A DNA stretch of 64,000 nt from Elysia crispata (lineage: Eukaryota > Mollusca > Gastropoda > Plakobranchidae): NCBI GenBank assembly GCA_033675545.1, contig JAWDGP010003890.1, positions 62,001-126,000 on the forward strand, in the 5' to 3' direction. Numbering within the stretch: the stretch's first letter is position 1; every line of letters begins with the position of its first letter. A program made the position numbers and the translations under genes. Positions 33,601-48,819 of this stretch are shown in pieces. The notes beneath the pieces were generated by a model. It was given only the letters and a program-made list of their open reading frames with translations, had not been told where the DNA came from and did not search any database.

Positions 33601-36445
33601 TTATTATTCAAATAATGCAAACTAATTCCGATAAAGTAAAAGTAATTTTTGTTGGAATTACTTATTTGCACCTCATTGTTACATAGTAATCAATTCACAT
33701 TTTGATCTTTAAATTGTCAAACAGTGCTATAAGTTCTAATTGTACTAAACCACTACGTAAACTTCTATAAACAAAGGAAAGAAAGAGTGCCCATAACCAA
33801 GTAAGAAAAGAAAAGAAAAATAAAACTAGTAAAAAAAAAAAAAAAAGTAAGAACAGCAGTGATGCGTCCCTCACATTCCTAAAAACTAGAAATTGACTAA
33901 ATATGTGCCTAATTTTTTTTTTTTTAAAAAAAAAAATTCCTCCTTACAAAAAAGTTATCATCATCTCATCATCATCAGAAGCAGAAGCAGAATAGTTACT
34001 CCATTATTATTACAATCCTCATCACCATCCTTCTTTTATTGTTGTTCCTAATCCTTGTTACTCCTTTTCCTCGTTTCGTTAAACTCATTATATATTCCAT
34101 AAAGTGTGATTCTCTTTCATCATCACCTAAATAATTCAACTATAAAATAATAACACCTGCAATATTTGCATTATATCATAGTCATGAAAGCACTTACCAT
34201 TTTTCCATAATGAATACATCTCAAAATAAAATAAATTGATGCATGAATTCATGTACAAGAATCTCATAAACATAAGCCGGGAAGGACAAACTCTGGCTTT
34301 TATCAAATTAAAAGAAAATTAAAGGGTGCAGAAAAAATTTTACGTTCATTTCTATTACCTGAATCCAACATGAGCATTAAGCAGTTTTCTAATATTTTTC
34401 TATGCAAAAAGAGAGGAAGACATGCAACATGTTACTCCTAATTGAAGCGGAGGAGAAAGGATTAGTGGATACATATTTATAGTGGAAGAGACACCCATTG
34501 TGTTGTTCATATGAATGAAAATGATATAAGATACATATTTGATAATTTAGTAGAAATGAAGAGGCTGAAAGATAAGAAAAGTTAAGTGAAGCACCCACTT
34601 AACAATGTATAGTTCAGGCTCATAAGTTGAAAAAAAAAGTGCTGGATTATTGGACAAAAAAGCAAATTCCATCACCTTCCCAACTGTATAAACCAATCTA
34701 CAGGCATGATACAAATGGCAGTGGGGGAAAAAAATGCAAACTCTGTGAAGGGAAATAATTATAGGTACACAAACCAGCTTGACTGATATATGGCTCAGTC
34801 TGTGATTGGCAGGAGAGAGATTTGGGGGGCGGGGCATACAAGAAGTATTTGGCCCCGCCCATCTCTACTCTCTTACCAAAGCAACTTACAAGCAAGGCGG
34901 AGCTTATCCTTGTCAAAGTGAAGACTCTCATAGTCCGCCATGCCAATGCGGCTCACCTGGATGCGTAGCCGCTCAGGCACGGTGGATGGGGGGCTGAAAA
35001 AGGCAAAATCAGGACTAAAACTGGCGTCCCCTGGGGCTGTTCTAGACCACGCCCACTACCAACCTCTGATGTAACACTTTCTGAACTAGCAGGTTGAGAT
35101 GGACCCTGGATGGGCTTTTATTTCTGCAAAAAAGCCTCATATACTATTAGCATGACTATCGTTGCTCTATAGAATCTACTCATTAAAAGCACAGCCAGTT
35201 TGGTCCCCACCTCATTATCCCATTGTCCTATTAATTTCAAAGAGCTTAAAACAAATCACTATAAGAGCCCTCATTTCTTAATTCGTACAATTTGAAAAAG
35301 CCTTTCATGATTTTCTCTCTTGTCTCCATGGAGTAGTGAAGTGGAATAATTTGAGTATTTCATACAGGATCCATCTCAAGAGACAGGCCATGCACCAGCT
35401 TATCTCATCCCTTTTACACATAGAAGAAACTGTGCATATAATGGCACTTATTCATCTGGCTGTACATTAGGCTATTCTTTGAACTATTTGAATTTTTTTT
35501 CTAACGTTCTTTTAAGAACATTTTTTTTTCAAATGATTTTTTTTCCAAAATAGCACAAATACCACCGCTCAAAATTTACCAAATATGTCAAATAAAATAT
35601 GAAAAAAGCAGAAGATTATAAATTAAAATGTCAAAGAATGGGTTATATTTCCTAGGAATTATTGTAACAAAACCAAGACAAAAATTGGATCAGCTTACCT
35701 TCATCTCAGTTTATTTTATTATTTAAATCTCTGCAGTAGAAGCAAGTTCCATCATTCTTCGCTTTAAAAAGTATGTCACCATTTACTATTCATCCCCACC
35801 ACCCCCTCTTTTCCTATCTGCTTAAAAAAAAACTAACTCAAGTGAAAAAACTCAACTTGATTGGAATATATAGATATCAGCAAATAATTGAAATTGTTGC
35901 TTTTAACAAAAAAAATAGCATAACTCATAATTTTAAGTATCAATATCTGAGAGCATAGTTCGAAAGACTGCCTTGATTTATACACTTTATTCTTCTTTTA
36001 GATACTATTCATTGAATTTCTTTTCAAGAGAATATCATTAGGAGGAAATATTGATATTATACACATAGATTCTGAAGAAAAAATTCAATTGGAAGCTTAA
36101 AAGTCACAAGGGCTGAAATCAAATCGTAAGAACAGCCTAATTAAAAACCATAAGCTGACTTGCACTAAGACATTCAGTGGTTATAAATTCTCACTAAAAT
36201 ACAACCAAATCCCAATGACAAGAAAAATGAAAATAAGACTACCTAATAAAAGTCTTCTGGTGACTGGTGCACAACCCATCTTTATACTAGAGCTAGTTCA
36301 GCAAGTGATTGTGAAGGCAGTGAGCGCATGCAGTGGAGGATCGGCATTATGAAAATTGGGGGCTTGAAGTTGAAAGGTTTCATCTTGAGCTATACAGGCA
36401 GAAAAGTTGATACTGGGTCTGTTTTAATGGCTTACCAGAGGAAAT

Positions 36446-36480
<35 letters not shown>

Positions 36481-39400
36481 CTAACAGTTGTGGCTACATT
36501 GTATTTTTCTTTCATTCTATATGATTGCAGATGGAACTTGAGATAGGGAAGTCCTTGAAAGTGTATACAAATTTTGAAAATCAAAGTTAATGTCCGATAA
36601 AGAAATAAATGTAAAAGTCAAGGAACTAAAATGGGCATTTAAAGATTAGATCTTTCTGAACTACCACTAACAAGATGCTCTGCAAGTAAAAAGACAAAGA
36701 TTTTTGACACTTATTGTACAACCAGAGAAAAAAAGGCAGACTCCTTTCGATAGAGTGTTTCTATTGGGGGAATTCTGCTATTATTGTCATTTTCAAAGTC
36801 ATTTTCACCCATTTGTTAAGGCCCAAAAGCATCAATAGCCTGGCTTGGTGAAATGTTTCTTTTCTTAGGTATCAAATTATTCTGAGGGTCTTTGATGTAG
36901 ATTATCAAAAGATAACAAAATAGGCTCCACTTGAGAACACATGTAGTGGTATATTTTAAAACAAGATGATGCCAAAGAGCATTCTGGATTGGCACTAGAG
37001 CATCTGTGGATCACGCCACAATAAAACTACTAGACAACTGTATAAAATAAGAAGGAAACCTTTCAATACAGCAAAGTCCTAAATGTTTCTTTAATTTTAA
37101 AATTAACATAAGAAATTAATAATTCAATTTAAGATATTAAAAATGAACAGAAAATATGGAAATAAAAATCATTAAATAATGCAATACTTTAGGTTAAAAA
37201 GGCTGTCCACAGGTTTTGCAACCAAAATCAATAAGGTCAATAAAATAAAAAAGTTAATCTACTTTAAGGACTTCAGAGAATGTCCTTTAAAATTTGTTAA
37301 ATGCTTCTTTAAATATCTTTGGGCTATATAATTCATGAAATCAATTGAATTCTTCATTTCGAAAGATTTGCTACTTGTGTCCCTTTATGACATTTCAAAA
37401 TGTTTAAAATTTTGTTCCACAATTGCAAAAGTCTTTCCTAGAAGCTGACCTAAGAGAATTTCAAAAAGGTGAGCTGTGGCTGCTGTGTCCAGCACTTTTT
37501 TTTTTCTTCAAGCAGCTATAACTACTTACCACCTAAATGCACGAGTAAAGCCAAATTAATTAGTTGCAACATTAATAGGTCTAAAATTGGAATACTGCTA
37601 TTTTCAGTCTTATATGGAGATAATTGCTGTTCAAATTGAGGAATGTCATGGTCAAAATATAAAAGCTAAAAATTTCTTCAATACATACCTCTTTATTTCT
37701 GCTGTGAACCATTTCTTAACTTGGAAAAAAACAAACTTACTGTTATTTAAATCTAAAATTTCTTAACAATTTTGGCTAGTGGCTTATTGATGTTGGTTGC
37801 AAAGGAAGACTATTATAAGAAACATAAGACTAGGAAAAAATAGTGCTGCATCATAAAAGTGATATTACGCAGTATGTTCTGCTCCACAATAGATTTTTTA
37901 TTACAAAGAGAAGTCATAAATGCTAACATTATTTTTGCCTTTGATTTTTAACATTATAGTAGAAAACAAGTTAAAATTATTTTGATTTCAAATGTGTCGA
38001 ATAATATGATATCCTTTAGACAACTCTACAAAGTGAGACATTTTTGTTGCTAGCTGCACTGAGAGATTCTAGGTTAAAAACTTACTCGTTGACGATGGGC
38101 ATAGAGCCACGCCTCTTTGGCTTGGTGACCATATTGCTCTGACAACGGAATGTAATGTCAATGTGTGATGGGCGCAATCTGCAAGGCTCTCCATCCACCT
38201 GCATTGGCATTGACTTATGTGTCGTGAGACTGACTTCACGGCACTGCGCCAGGCGATCTCCATGGCCTCCAACATGAAGAGTTGCCTGTGAGCATAAAGC
38301 ATTTAATATTCTGATTTTAACATTTCAGAGAGTTTACATACTGAAACTGATACTCTATACCATGAGCAAAGGGATATCAATGTCTTCATCATCTGAAATC
38401 CTTATGGGACCAGAACTGAGAAATAATAAAAATCAATATGTAATTTGACTGAGCCTTTCCTGAGTCTCAAGACCATTTTTTGTCTACAGAAAGCACTACT
38501 AGTGATACATTTTCAAAATGATCACATATAAATTGCCCTTCATATTTATCATTTTTCATATACCATAAAAAGGCTAGTATGCCATAGATTGACAGTTATA
38601 AATATTTACTTTTTTCACACACAACAAATTTCAAATATTACGCACATACATAAAAGCAAAAAAGAAAAGCAATATATAAACAACAAAAAACCAACTGATA
38701 ATCATTCTTGTGGGAAAAAAAAAGAATAAAATACAACCACACACACATACAGAATCACCACATAATCTGTATAGAGAAAAAAGACTGTTTACCAATGAGG
38801 AATAGGTGAAACCTATCACTTCTAAGTATCCATCATCATGATTCTGTGGTTCAAACCCGACTGCATGAGGGTTACCCCAAGGTAATGTGCCACTTGCGTA
38901 CCTGACAGGAAAAGAAAACCAAATTGAACCTATTTGTATTCATTCACTTGATTCAGCAAAGCTGAAGCATAAATGAACATGCTAGCTAACTGCATTAAAA
39001 TGATGTTATCTAAAAAAAAAACTCAGTAAAACCATTGAATAATCCCACTGTTTGGTTTGTTTAACTATGCTGATCTTAGAAATTGCATCTTCTTTAATAA
39101 AATGCAGTTAAATATACCTTGAATTTCTTCTCACTTTGATCATAGGTTTTTTTTTTCTGAAGATGTAAGCACATCAGATACTTGTTTATCTAAAGCCAAT
39201 GACTATTCTTGGCCCTCCCACATATATTAACTCACTTTACACATGCTAAAAATATTCCCTTATGTATCCACAGTGGAAAAAAATGAAATTAACGTCAAGA
39301 AGGCTTTACTGAAACAAAAATCAATAGAAAGAAAGCAAAATTATATGGTAAAAGGAAACCCTAAATAATAGTCGCTTTACTACTAAATTCGATTTTGCAT

Positions 39401-42400
39401 TGTACTTCAATAAAATAGAACTGAAGGTTTACTTCGAGGCAGATGGTTGAAAAAAAAAGATAACTTAGTGAATAGAAAGCAAGAGCCACAGCTTTAAACA
39501 GATCAAGATGACAAATGAAAGGTGAGGTATTTAGCGTCATAAGGCATCGAATAGATAGGTAACAAGAAATATAAACTAAAGAAAGAGAGAAACTACACAA
39601 ATCAAATCACGACTTGTTGGTGAATACATTGTTTCCATCACAAAACATCCAATTTAGACAATGCTTTGATATCTGAACCTGTCTAATCACAGAATTACTT
39701 TGTAAAGAAAATATCAACAAAAATAAATGAAAAAAAAATCTTACCTATATGAAATTGAACGGCAAAATTTCCCAACAAACCAAAAAATAACGAGCCACAA
39801 AATATGCACAAAAACCATAAAGGAAATGAACTAACCCAGTGCAGTAAATTTTTGATAATATGACAGCTAGCAATAATGTGTTTACAGAAACTTACCGAGG
39901 AATGTTTAGAATGAGAAGGCAATGCAGTTTCATGTCTTGGATCTTCTGGGTCAAGTCAATGCCATCACACTACGCAAAGGAAACAAACAGAAAATAGAGA
40001 CATTAAGAACAGATATTTGCCAGCATCAAATCCAAGCTACAATTTCTAAATGTTCCATCTTACCACAGTCCTAACAATGCTATTTTCTTTTTTTCTTTGA
40101 GTACATACTGACTCAATCGAGACATATTTTGAATGCTTATACAATTAGTTAATCCAAATTTACTTGGAACTTAAAACATTAGAAATCTACATATAACAGT
40201 ATGATTTAGAATGGCTGAATATCATGTAATCTATTGCATTTCCATGCTACATAAAAAATACAAACCAATACTCTTCACTTTTCAAGACAATTTTGTCAGA
40301 GGAGAAAAATGGTGTAATACTGAAGGTGATACACTTCAACCACATGACTCTTGCATATATTCGATGGATCCATATTTGTAGTAGGAAGTCACTTCTTCAG
40401 CTCCATTAATTTATAAAATATTTTATCTAAACGTTTACCTTTATCCATCACAGGATTAAGACAACAAGTCCTTATACACAAAATGACATTTTTATTCCTT
40501 TGATACACAAAATAAAGATCTGTATGATGCACTCAGATTTATCTCCCTTTGCTTACTTGGAATGATGTCCTTCGATTTTACATCTCTGTAACATACTCAC
40601 CACAAGTTTGATGTGCTCAGCAAACCCTTTCCAGCTGCGCTTAAGTAGATCCCTTCCTCCCACCTAAAAAAAGGTATCGTTTACGTTAAAAAATTACAAA
40701 CATCAAATATTTGTTGCTGTTCTCATTTGTTAATATAAAAAGAAATTTACTGAATTTTGTTTTCTTTTTAAAATTTCTGTAAACACATCACAGGCTTGAG
40801 AGTTTTAAAAACGAATTGAAAAGACATTCTCTCAAAGTAACATGATAATAAATATGGTACTCAATAGCAGTTATAGCCAACCAAATATTTAACTTACTCC
40901 TGCATAGAACATCTTGTTACGAAACCTGCTGTTGAATTTTTCTGGATTTGCTTCTGTTGAAGACAAGAAGAAAAAAAGAAATTTTTCTCTTGAGTTTAGA
41001 GCTTGCGCATTTTAAAATTTACATGGGAATGTTTGTAAAAATGTACATAGTAGGGACATCTTGAAAGCACATTAAGTAGGAGATAACTTACTAGGTTTAT
41101 TAATTTGCACAATGAATAACAAATAAGGGTCAACTTCGTGGATTTTATATCATATATATAATAAACTCTTAAAATAAAAAGTAGATCAAAATATAGTGAA
41201 TTTATTCACTAAAAGGATATAGAAATTGCTATAGGGATTGCTTTGGATAGTAATGATACTAAAAGAAACTGACAATGTGTAAAGTTGCATACACCAACTT
41301 TTACCAGGTTGTTTTCTTAGAAATTTTGCAAACACTAATGACTGCAATCCACTTTTTAGCTCACCCCATGAAAACAGCATCAAAATCAATTTATAGGGAC
41401 AAAGTGGACAAAAGTTGCTAAAATAGCCACTTTTTATCAGTTACGCCTGTTTTTCATTTTTTCTTGATAACCTTACCTCTAGATTCATGAAACTCTAGTG
41501 CAACATGAGCATCTGCCCCGAGACTAAAGTAGTTGTTGAACACATCAAGTGGTAGGCTGTCTGCCAAGAGCTCCTCTCCAACTGCATCTCCGTCTGAGCA
41601 TTCGTTAGGCATAACTTTGATATTCCACCTGTCCACAGCATCAAACACAAAACAGTTAATTTTTGAAACATTTAAAGAAATCTATTGTGATGCTTGATTG
41701 GAACTCTACCAATTTCTTAAGCTTGTGCTCAAGCCAACATTAAGTCTTGTGACCAACTGCAAAGGAGAGAGATGACAAGTGGAATCAGTTATGTTCACAT
41801 CAACTTTAATTTATTGCCAATCTGATCAATCCAACATTTAGAAACAATAAAAGACAATTAAAAAATAAAATCTTGAATAACAGGTAAATGAAGATTGCAA
41901 AAAAGTTGTATCAAAATACCTAAATCTCTCTATAAACTAAGTCACTTAGAAAATAATGATAAAATCTATACATTCCTTGAGAATCCTTTTTCTTCCTGGA
42001 ATTACAAAATGACAGATTTTAGTGTAGCAGGGCTATTTTTATAGCATTAGTTCTATATTCATGTAAAAAATGGCTTTTAGAAAGAGTCAGTAGAAAATTT
42101 AAGCAGTATACATGTGTATGGATGCTGTGTTTATTTCAAATGCCTGTAAGGATATTGGTGTGTAAGAATGTAAAATACTGGGGACACCCTGTCTATTATA
42201 TCTCTCTGAAGAAACGGCTTCCTGTTGCTATATTGATTTCATTTATAAACTGATAATGCATCTCATACAAAGTTGATATTTTTTAACAAAAGATAGTTGG
42301 AAAAGGACATGCAACTATAATTTTTTTTTAATTCACACATGACAAAACGTGAGACTTTAAAGAGTTGTGAAGTTGAAATTTGTCGACTAACAGACATTTA

Positions 42401-45400
42401 TTTATCAGAGCTTATAACCATCAACTGAAATAAAACCATGTAACAAACTCAGCAACTATTCTAATAATTACAAAGAAAAACCCAAAACAATTGATAACTT
42501 GAAAATGAACAAAATAAAAAGCATTAAAATGTAATATGTATTTAAAAAAAAAATTAGTGAAAATTACTACAAAACTGAAAACAAGGAATGAAAACAAACC
42601 GGTCCAATTGAACAATTTGTCCATCTTCGATGTTGCATAAAATCTTTGAGATCGGTTCATCTGTATAACCCTGTGATTAAAAACAAAAGATTATTTGAGC
42701 AACTTCGCAAAAAAATTAAATGTTTGAAGAAAAAAAAAGGATCAGTAAAATGGGCCATAGAATAATGAAATCAAAACCAACAAAAAAAAACTTTCATGAT
42801 TCACCCTAGACTTAGAAACTTGTTATCTTCGTAGAGGATGAGAATCTCAATGAGGATATTGTTGCAAAAGAAAATAAATGTCACTGGTATTATTTAGTAT
42901 CAAAAGCTTAAGGTATGATTTTTTCACCTCATTTTACATCATTTAAAAAATACAAATACATATTTATTTTTTATAATAGGACAGTTGTTCAGTTTTTGGT
43001 AGCAATTTTTGCTTTGTTTATTGGATTTGCAAAGCTCCTTCATTTTTTTGGTGTTGCAATTATTCAAATTAAAATAAATGAAGATTCTATTAACTATGCT
43101 TCATTGACTAAGTGACTAATTGATTGACTGTTTAATAAAGTCTGTTTGTCAATAAACTTTCCAAGCCACTGAGGAACATGTCTGTGGACTCACCCCACCC
43201 CAGTTAAGAGTTCGAGCTAGATCGTTGCCTGTGCCAATGGGAAGGATGCCCACTGGAGGTGGTGGAGACAACCCAAGACTGTCGATGGTTGAGAGAATCC
43301 AGCCCACTGTTCCATCCCCACCCGCCGCCAGGATACGCAAATTAGGCACTTTTTTGTACAACTCCAGTCTAAGAGAGTTATATGAAAATTTGTCAAATAA
43401 TTTGGTGGATATAGCCTCTTCACTCTTAGGTTTTCAGCCCTTTTCTTGAATTATCAACCATCATTGTAAAACAGTATAAAGCTGAATCAATTCATTCTCC
43501 TCCATTCATAATGAAAGGGCTTAAAGAAAAAAAAACAACATGTCTTTGATCATTTCAGACATGAAATTTTTTAACTAAATCATCAGCATCCCTTTTAAAA
43601 AAATAAAGCTGGTAATCTAAATATAGTGAATTAAATACTGATTGTTCATATATGTCATGTCATAGATGACATTGCCTGGGAGTCCCAAAGGCGACTACTC
43701 CAAGGAACTTGAAACACTCACTTAAGTAGAGTTGTTACCATCTATACATTTACTCCCAATAGGGGATTGTGATCTGATATATATAAGCAGTTATTAATAC
43801 CTATGAAATGCATGCCAAAGAGATTAACATACAACTGCATGTATTTAGAAAATCAAAACGAAACATGATTAATCAGTTATCACATTCAGTTATCAGGATG
43901 CTTATATAGATGGTTGTAAAGACAAACACTTTCAGTTCAATAGGAAACCATAAAACATAATGTCAGTCCCAATTAAACAAGGAGTCAATCTTACTACTCA
44001 CCCATACTTGGGGCCTCCCTGAGTGAGATCAAAGACTTGACGCGGGTTGAGCAACCAACAAAATTTGTGATAGAGTTTTGCCCCCTGGTTGCCACCGCTC
44101 TTTGGATTGATGAATACTATCACAGGTTTGAGGAGTGGGCTTGGAATTGGCTTAAGGATAAAGGGTTTGGACTCCTCTTTACTGCGTCTCTTCTTTAATG
44201 ATGCCTTGCGCTTCTTGCTGGTGCGCAGGGATGACTTAAAAGAGCCCTAATCAGAAAAACCAAATAGACATGATGACAGAAGCAATTGTCTTGGTATTGA
44301 TGATGGTGATGATAAGTGTGGTAATGAAGTAAAAATCAATATAGTTCAAACAAAATGAGTCACATAATTATGAAATCTGCTGAACATAGTTGTCCTTGAC
44401 TTTGTACACCTTTACACATTTCATAACAATTATATTAATGCTCATAATGATTATGATAATGATGAAGTTTTAACTATGAATCTAGTGCTGATTAACAGTA
44501 TGGTTGTGATGTTGAGGTAATGCTGATGAGGATGACAATAGATGCACAAAAAGGAAAAAAAATGATTTCAAACCTTTTTCGGAAGCTTGATTATCCAAGA
44601 AGGTGGTACTATGATGGAGGCATGTATCCCCATAGTGCACTGCTCCTCTATCTGCTGCATCATGAAGCATGTTGTCTTATTGTGGTATGCAGATTTACAC
44701 CATGAACAGCTGATAGCAATAATATCCTGCGAAATTTTAAACAACAGTAATACTCAGTTATTAATATCAACCACAAAGATAACAGGTTCAATGAAACTTC
44801 AGCTGACAAGATCACTTGAACACAGGGTCTGTCATTATTATTTACATAGGCTATTTCCCCATGTTACCAAATTATTACTTCAATGCTTTTAGATCATTAA
44901 GTATAATACAATTAAATCTCATAAGTTTGGCGCAAAATGTTACGTTAAATAATAATAATACTCAATTAAAAAAAAGAAGCTTCATTACAAAGGCTTTAAC
45001 AATTTATATTAATTTGTATGATAGAAAATAAAACCTACCTTATTTTGAAATGAAAATCGTTGTTGAAAAGACTGAAAATAAAGAAACACCAAGAACACAG
45101 TGTTAATTCAAAAGGTTATTTCTCTTATATACAAACAATTTCCTCACACTAATAATAACAAATTATATTACCTTTCAAAAGGAAAATATATTGGCCTTCG
45201 CTCTGAAACAACAAACATTGAAATTATTATATATGAAAAGCAATGCAATGCTTTTAACTTTTAGGGCCTAAAGGGGGGAAGAACGCTAGCTTCAGTTTAA
45301 TTTAATCCCATTAAATTATATCTCTTGACAAGCATCAATTTTAACAACAGCAAAATATTCTGAGGTCTTTATTTCTCCATGGCCTAGGGTAAAGACCCCC

Positions 45401-48400
45401 AAGTTTAAATGTATGTGAGGACTGTAACAGGTACTTGAGGAAATGTAGCACAATACCGATGTTTTTCCCTATATAATTAATTGCATCTAGAAGAAGGAAA
45501 ATAAGTTCATCTGAACACTTTAATTCCTAATGTAAAAAAAAAAACAAGCAATGCCTAGATAACAGGAATAAAATGAATTCCATAAAATTTTTGTTTAAGT
45601 GCAACATCAAACCTCAAAGGTCTTATTTCACAATAGCTTATGCTTAATAGGCTGACTTAGAATGACAGTTCCACAAGTCGCACTGATAGGGGTTTAAACC
45701 GCAAATCTAAAGATCAGTTGGTAAACGTGATAGCTACAAAGCTCAGGACAACTGTGACCTCACCTTGCCACATTGCTTACACTTGCCCTCCTGACGCCGT
45801 CTGTGTACCCAGTGGTGACGCATGAATGTTTGCTGCAAGAAGATGAAAGATAAAGCTTTAAACATCCTTTAAACTAAAAAACCGTGACTATCACAGAAAG
45901 GAAAATCTAAATATTCACCCCCTCCCCCTTTTTTCCTTACCTCCCTCAATTTCAAATTTTATTTTTTTCTCCTTAACAATGAAATAAAAATCAGCTTCAG
46001 AATGTTAGAATATTATACCTCTTGTTTTATAATTTTTTTAAAAAACATAAACCCAAGACTACATACTTACATAACTGTACTAAATCTAGGTAATAGGTAT
46101 ATACATTTAAACAATACCTTGTGTATATATCAACATAAAAAAAACTAAACCGAATTATCATATCGAGCAAACTAATCTTATAAAAAAAAATCGGAAGCCT
46201 CCAAGCCTACTGATCACTTTATAGCATGCATGCTCAGCTCATACCTCACTGATGATTCACTGCTTCATATTCAAGCATTTAACAGTGATTGTAAGGAGAG
46301 GAAGGGGCGTTTGGTCCTTTACAGCGACGGGCTGGCTGCTGCATTTATCCTCATTATAAACCCCACAATCACAGAGATAGCTGGCCGAGTGCAGGGCAAG
46401 ATTTGATACACTGTGAGCTCGTTGCTAGATAACAAGCCTTCACATTGGGTTGAGTACTCATACTAGAGAATGCCATTCCTAACTAAGCTTCCAAAGTCTT
46501 TAATCTTAGAGCCACCAACAATTTAAAAGATTGTGCACTTGGGAATACTTACTTCTCTATAGTTTCTGACGCCAGCCTCTCGAAAAGTTGGCTTGCATTT
46601 AAGGTTTTTCTGCGTAAAAAACACATTTCAAGCTTTTACCGAAAACCATTCAATACGTTCTTAGAAACATGAAATATATAGCGAACAGGAGGGGATTGTA
46701 CAGTTGTATGCATTCTTTTACTTATTATAAGTCGCAAATACAGCATGCGTTTATTTAAAATGGGTTACAAATCTAACTATCAAAATGTACAGCATTGCAT
46801 CATAAATCTCCCATTTTGACACATTCTTGTAACAATAACAACGAAAGTTTGATGATCTTTGTAACAATATGTCGACTATTTGATACCTATAAAATGAAAG
46901 AAACTTTGATGATGCAGAATATTTGCCACATCAAATATGTTTTTGACGAATAAAAATTTTCTTTTTCTCCATTTGAACGGTGTCCTTAGTTATTCTTTAT
47001 GATTAATCTAAAAGAATAAAACGCTTCTTGTTGAACAACTCTGCACTCACACCAACATGATGTATACGCTTATCTTACCAGTTTGACATTTTCTGATATA
47101 TTTATTTATCATTTATTTCATTATGCAGCTAAACCAGCCGGTGTTGAAAGAAAACTGCATACATTCAAGAGAGATAAACATGCAGTATGAAAAGTTTACT
47201 CAACTCAGAGTACTGTTAAATGTTAAATTAATTAGTTTTAAAAAATTGTGTAACAGCAAATAGACAAAAAAAATAATAAGCAACATACAAAGAAAAACTA
47301 AAGCAAAAAAAAAAAACAACAAAAAAACAACAACAACAAACCAAACAAACGACAAACACACGGAAATAATAAAAAAAAAAACCAATAAAGACACCAAGAA
47401 GAAACAGCTAAATGATTTTCATGAAAGTATTAGACCATAGATCGAGACATACATTCTTCTTTAATCTAAAGAATCTATTTTTTTTTTAATCCAAAAAATA
47501 TAAAGACAAATAAATTGACCGAGCAATGAGAATGAAAAGCAACTGGCACGATAGCATTGTGTCAAAAATAAAACATAACTACCAGATCAATCCTCAACAC
47601 AGCCAGCTAACAACATGGTACAGCAAATGTAATCTGATTCAGCAGACTGGCCACACACAAAAAAAATAAAAAAAAAAAATTAAAAAAAAATGTAAAGGAT
47701 AAAAAATCCAAAAGGACAACAATAACAAAATAAAACGAAACAAAAAAAAAAAAAAAAAAAGCCGAACCACAAGATGACACGTCACAATGCAAAATGTGTT
47801 CGGCTGACAGACCCACCTCTTCTAATACTCCTATGCATGCAGTATGAGCAACAATCTTGCATGCGATGCACTTTTTTCGCGGTCCCATTTTCTGTTGCAA
47901 GAGAAAGGAAGAGACTTCAACAACAACTACGACAAGATTAAGAGCAAAATATGATAAAAAGAAAAAGCAAGATATGATAAAAATCTTCTATAGCTCTACC
48001 ACATTGCTATGAGAAATCACACTAATTCATCACACCACAAGTCATTCTAAACTAGTCTATTCACGAAGAAATCGCAAACATGACCAAGCGATCTTATATA
48101 ATAAATATCGTTACATATATACCGGATTGCCCATTAAGGTTGTGTTTATCTTACTCTATACTCCAAGTTCACCTGAGATGGCCAATGCTTACTTCTTTGC
48201 TTTGTGTATCATTTTCAAGAAATAGTTTTCCATACTTATAGCTTCACTTTTTGTTGAATTCTTGTGATCATCATGAAAAAGAACAAAAAATCCTCCTCAA
48301 TGGCAACACCTGTGACTTATTATTGGCATTTTGCAGCAAAGACAAGAATATTGACATGACTTAATAGGTAATTCTTTCCTAGTCACAAACAGGAAATAGT

Positions 48401-48524
48401 CTTTAAGGCAGCATGCGACATGAACGGAAACGGTAAGCTTAAAGGCAGGACAGGAATCGAATTAGACAAAACAAAATTTAAAAAAAAGGATCCTCAGAAT
48501 TAAATTTTGTTCTCTCCAAAAATC

Positions 48525-48612
<88 letters not shown>

Positions 48613-48744
48613 GGGAGAGAGAGAGAGAAAGAGCGAGAGAGAGGGAGAGAAACAGAGGGAGAGAGGGAGGGAGAGAGAGAGAGAGGGAGAGAGACAGAGG
48701 GAGGGAGAGAGAGACAGAGGGAGAGACAGAGGGAGGAAGGGAGG

Positions 48745-48819
<75 letters not shown>

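Larger units (their letters stand above)
31033..38085. other. DGK introns between exons 17 and 21
   Basis: Introns of about 0.7 to 3.1 kb around exons 18-20. AT-rich, with a TA array at 36450-36477. No additional exon or RNA gene supported. Confidence 0.5.

Noticed and set aside
43149..43423. Second overlapping frame across DGK exon 10
   Set aside because: Shadow of the kinase frame; lacks the GGDGT motif.
46370..46470. tRNA-like A box (TGGCCGAGTGC) with a loose B box downstream
   Set aside because: No acceptor stem, anticodon arm or proper B box can be folded; at best a decayed tRNA-derived SINE.
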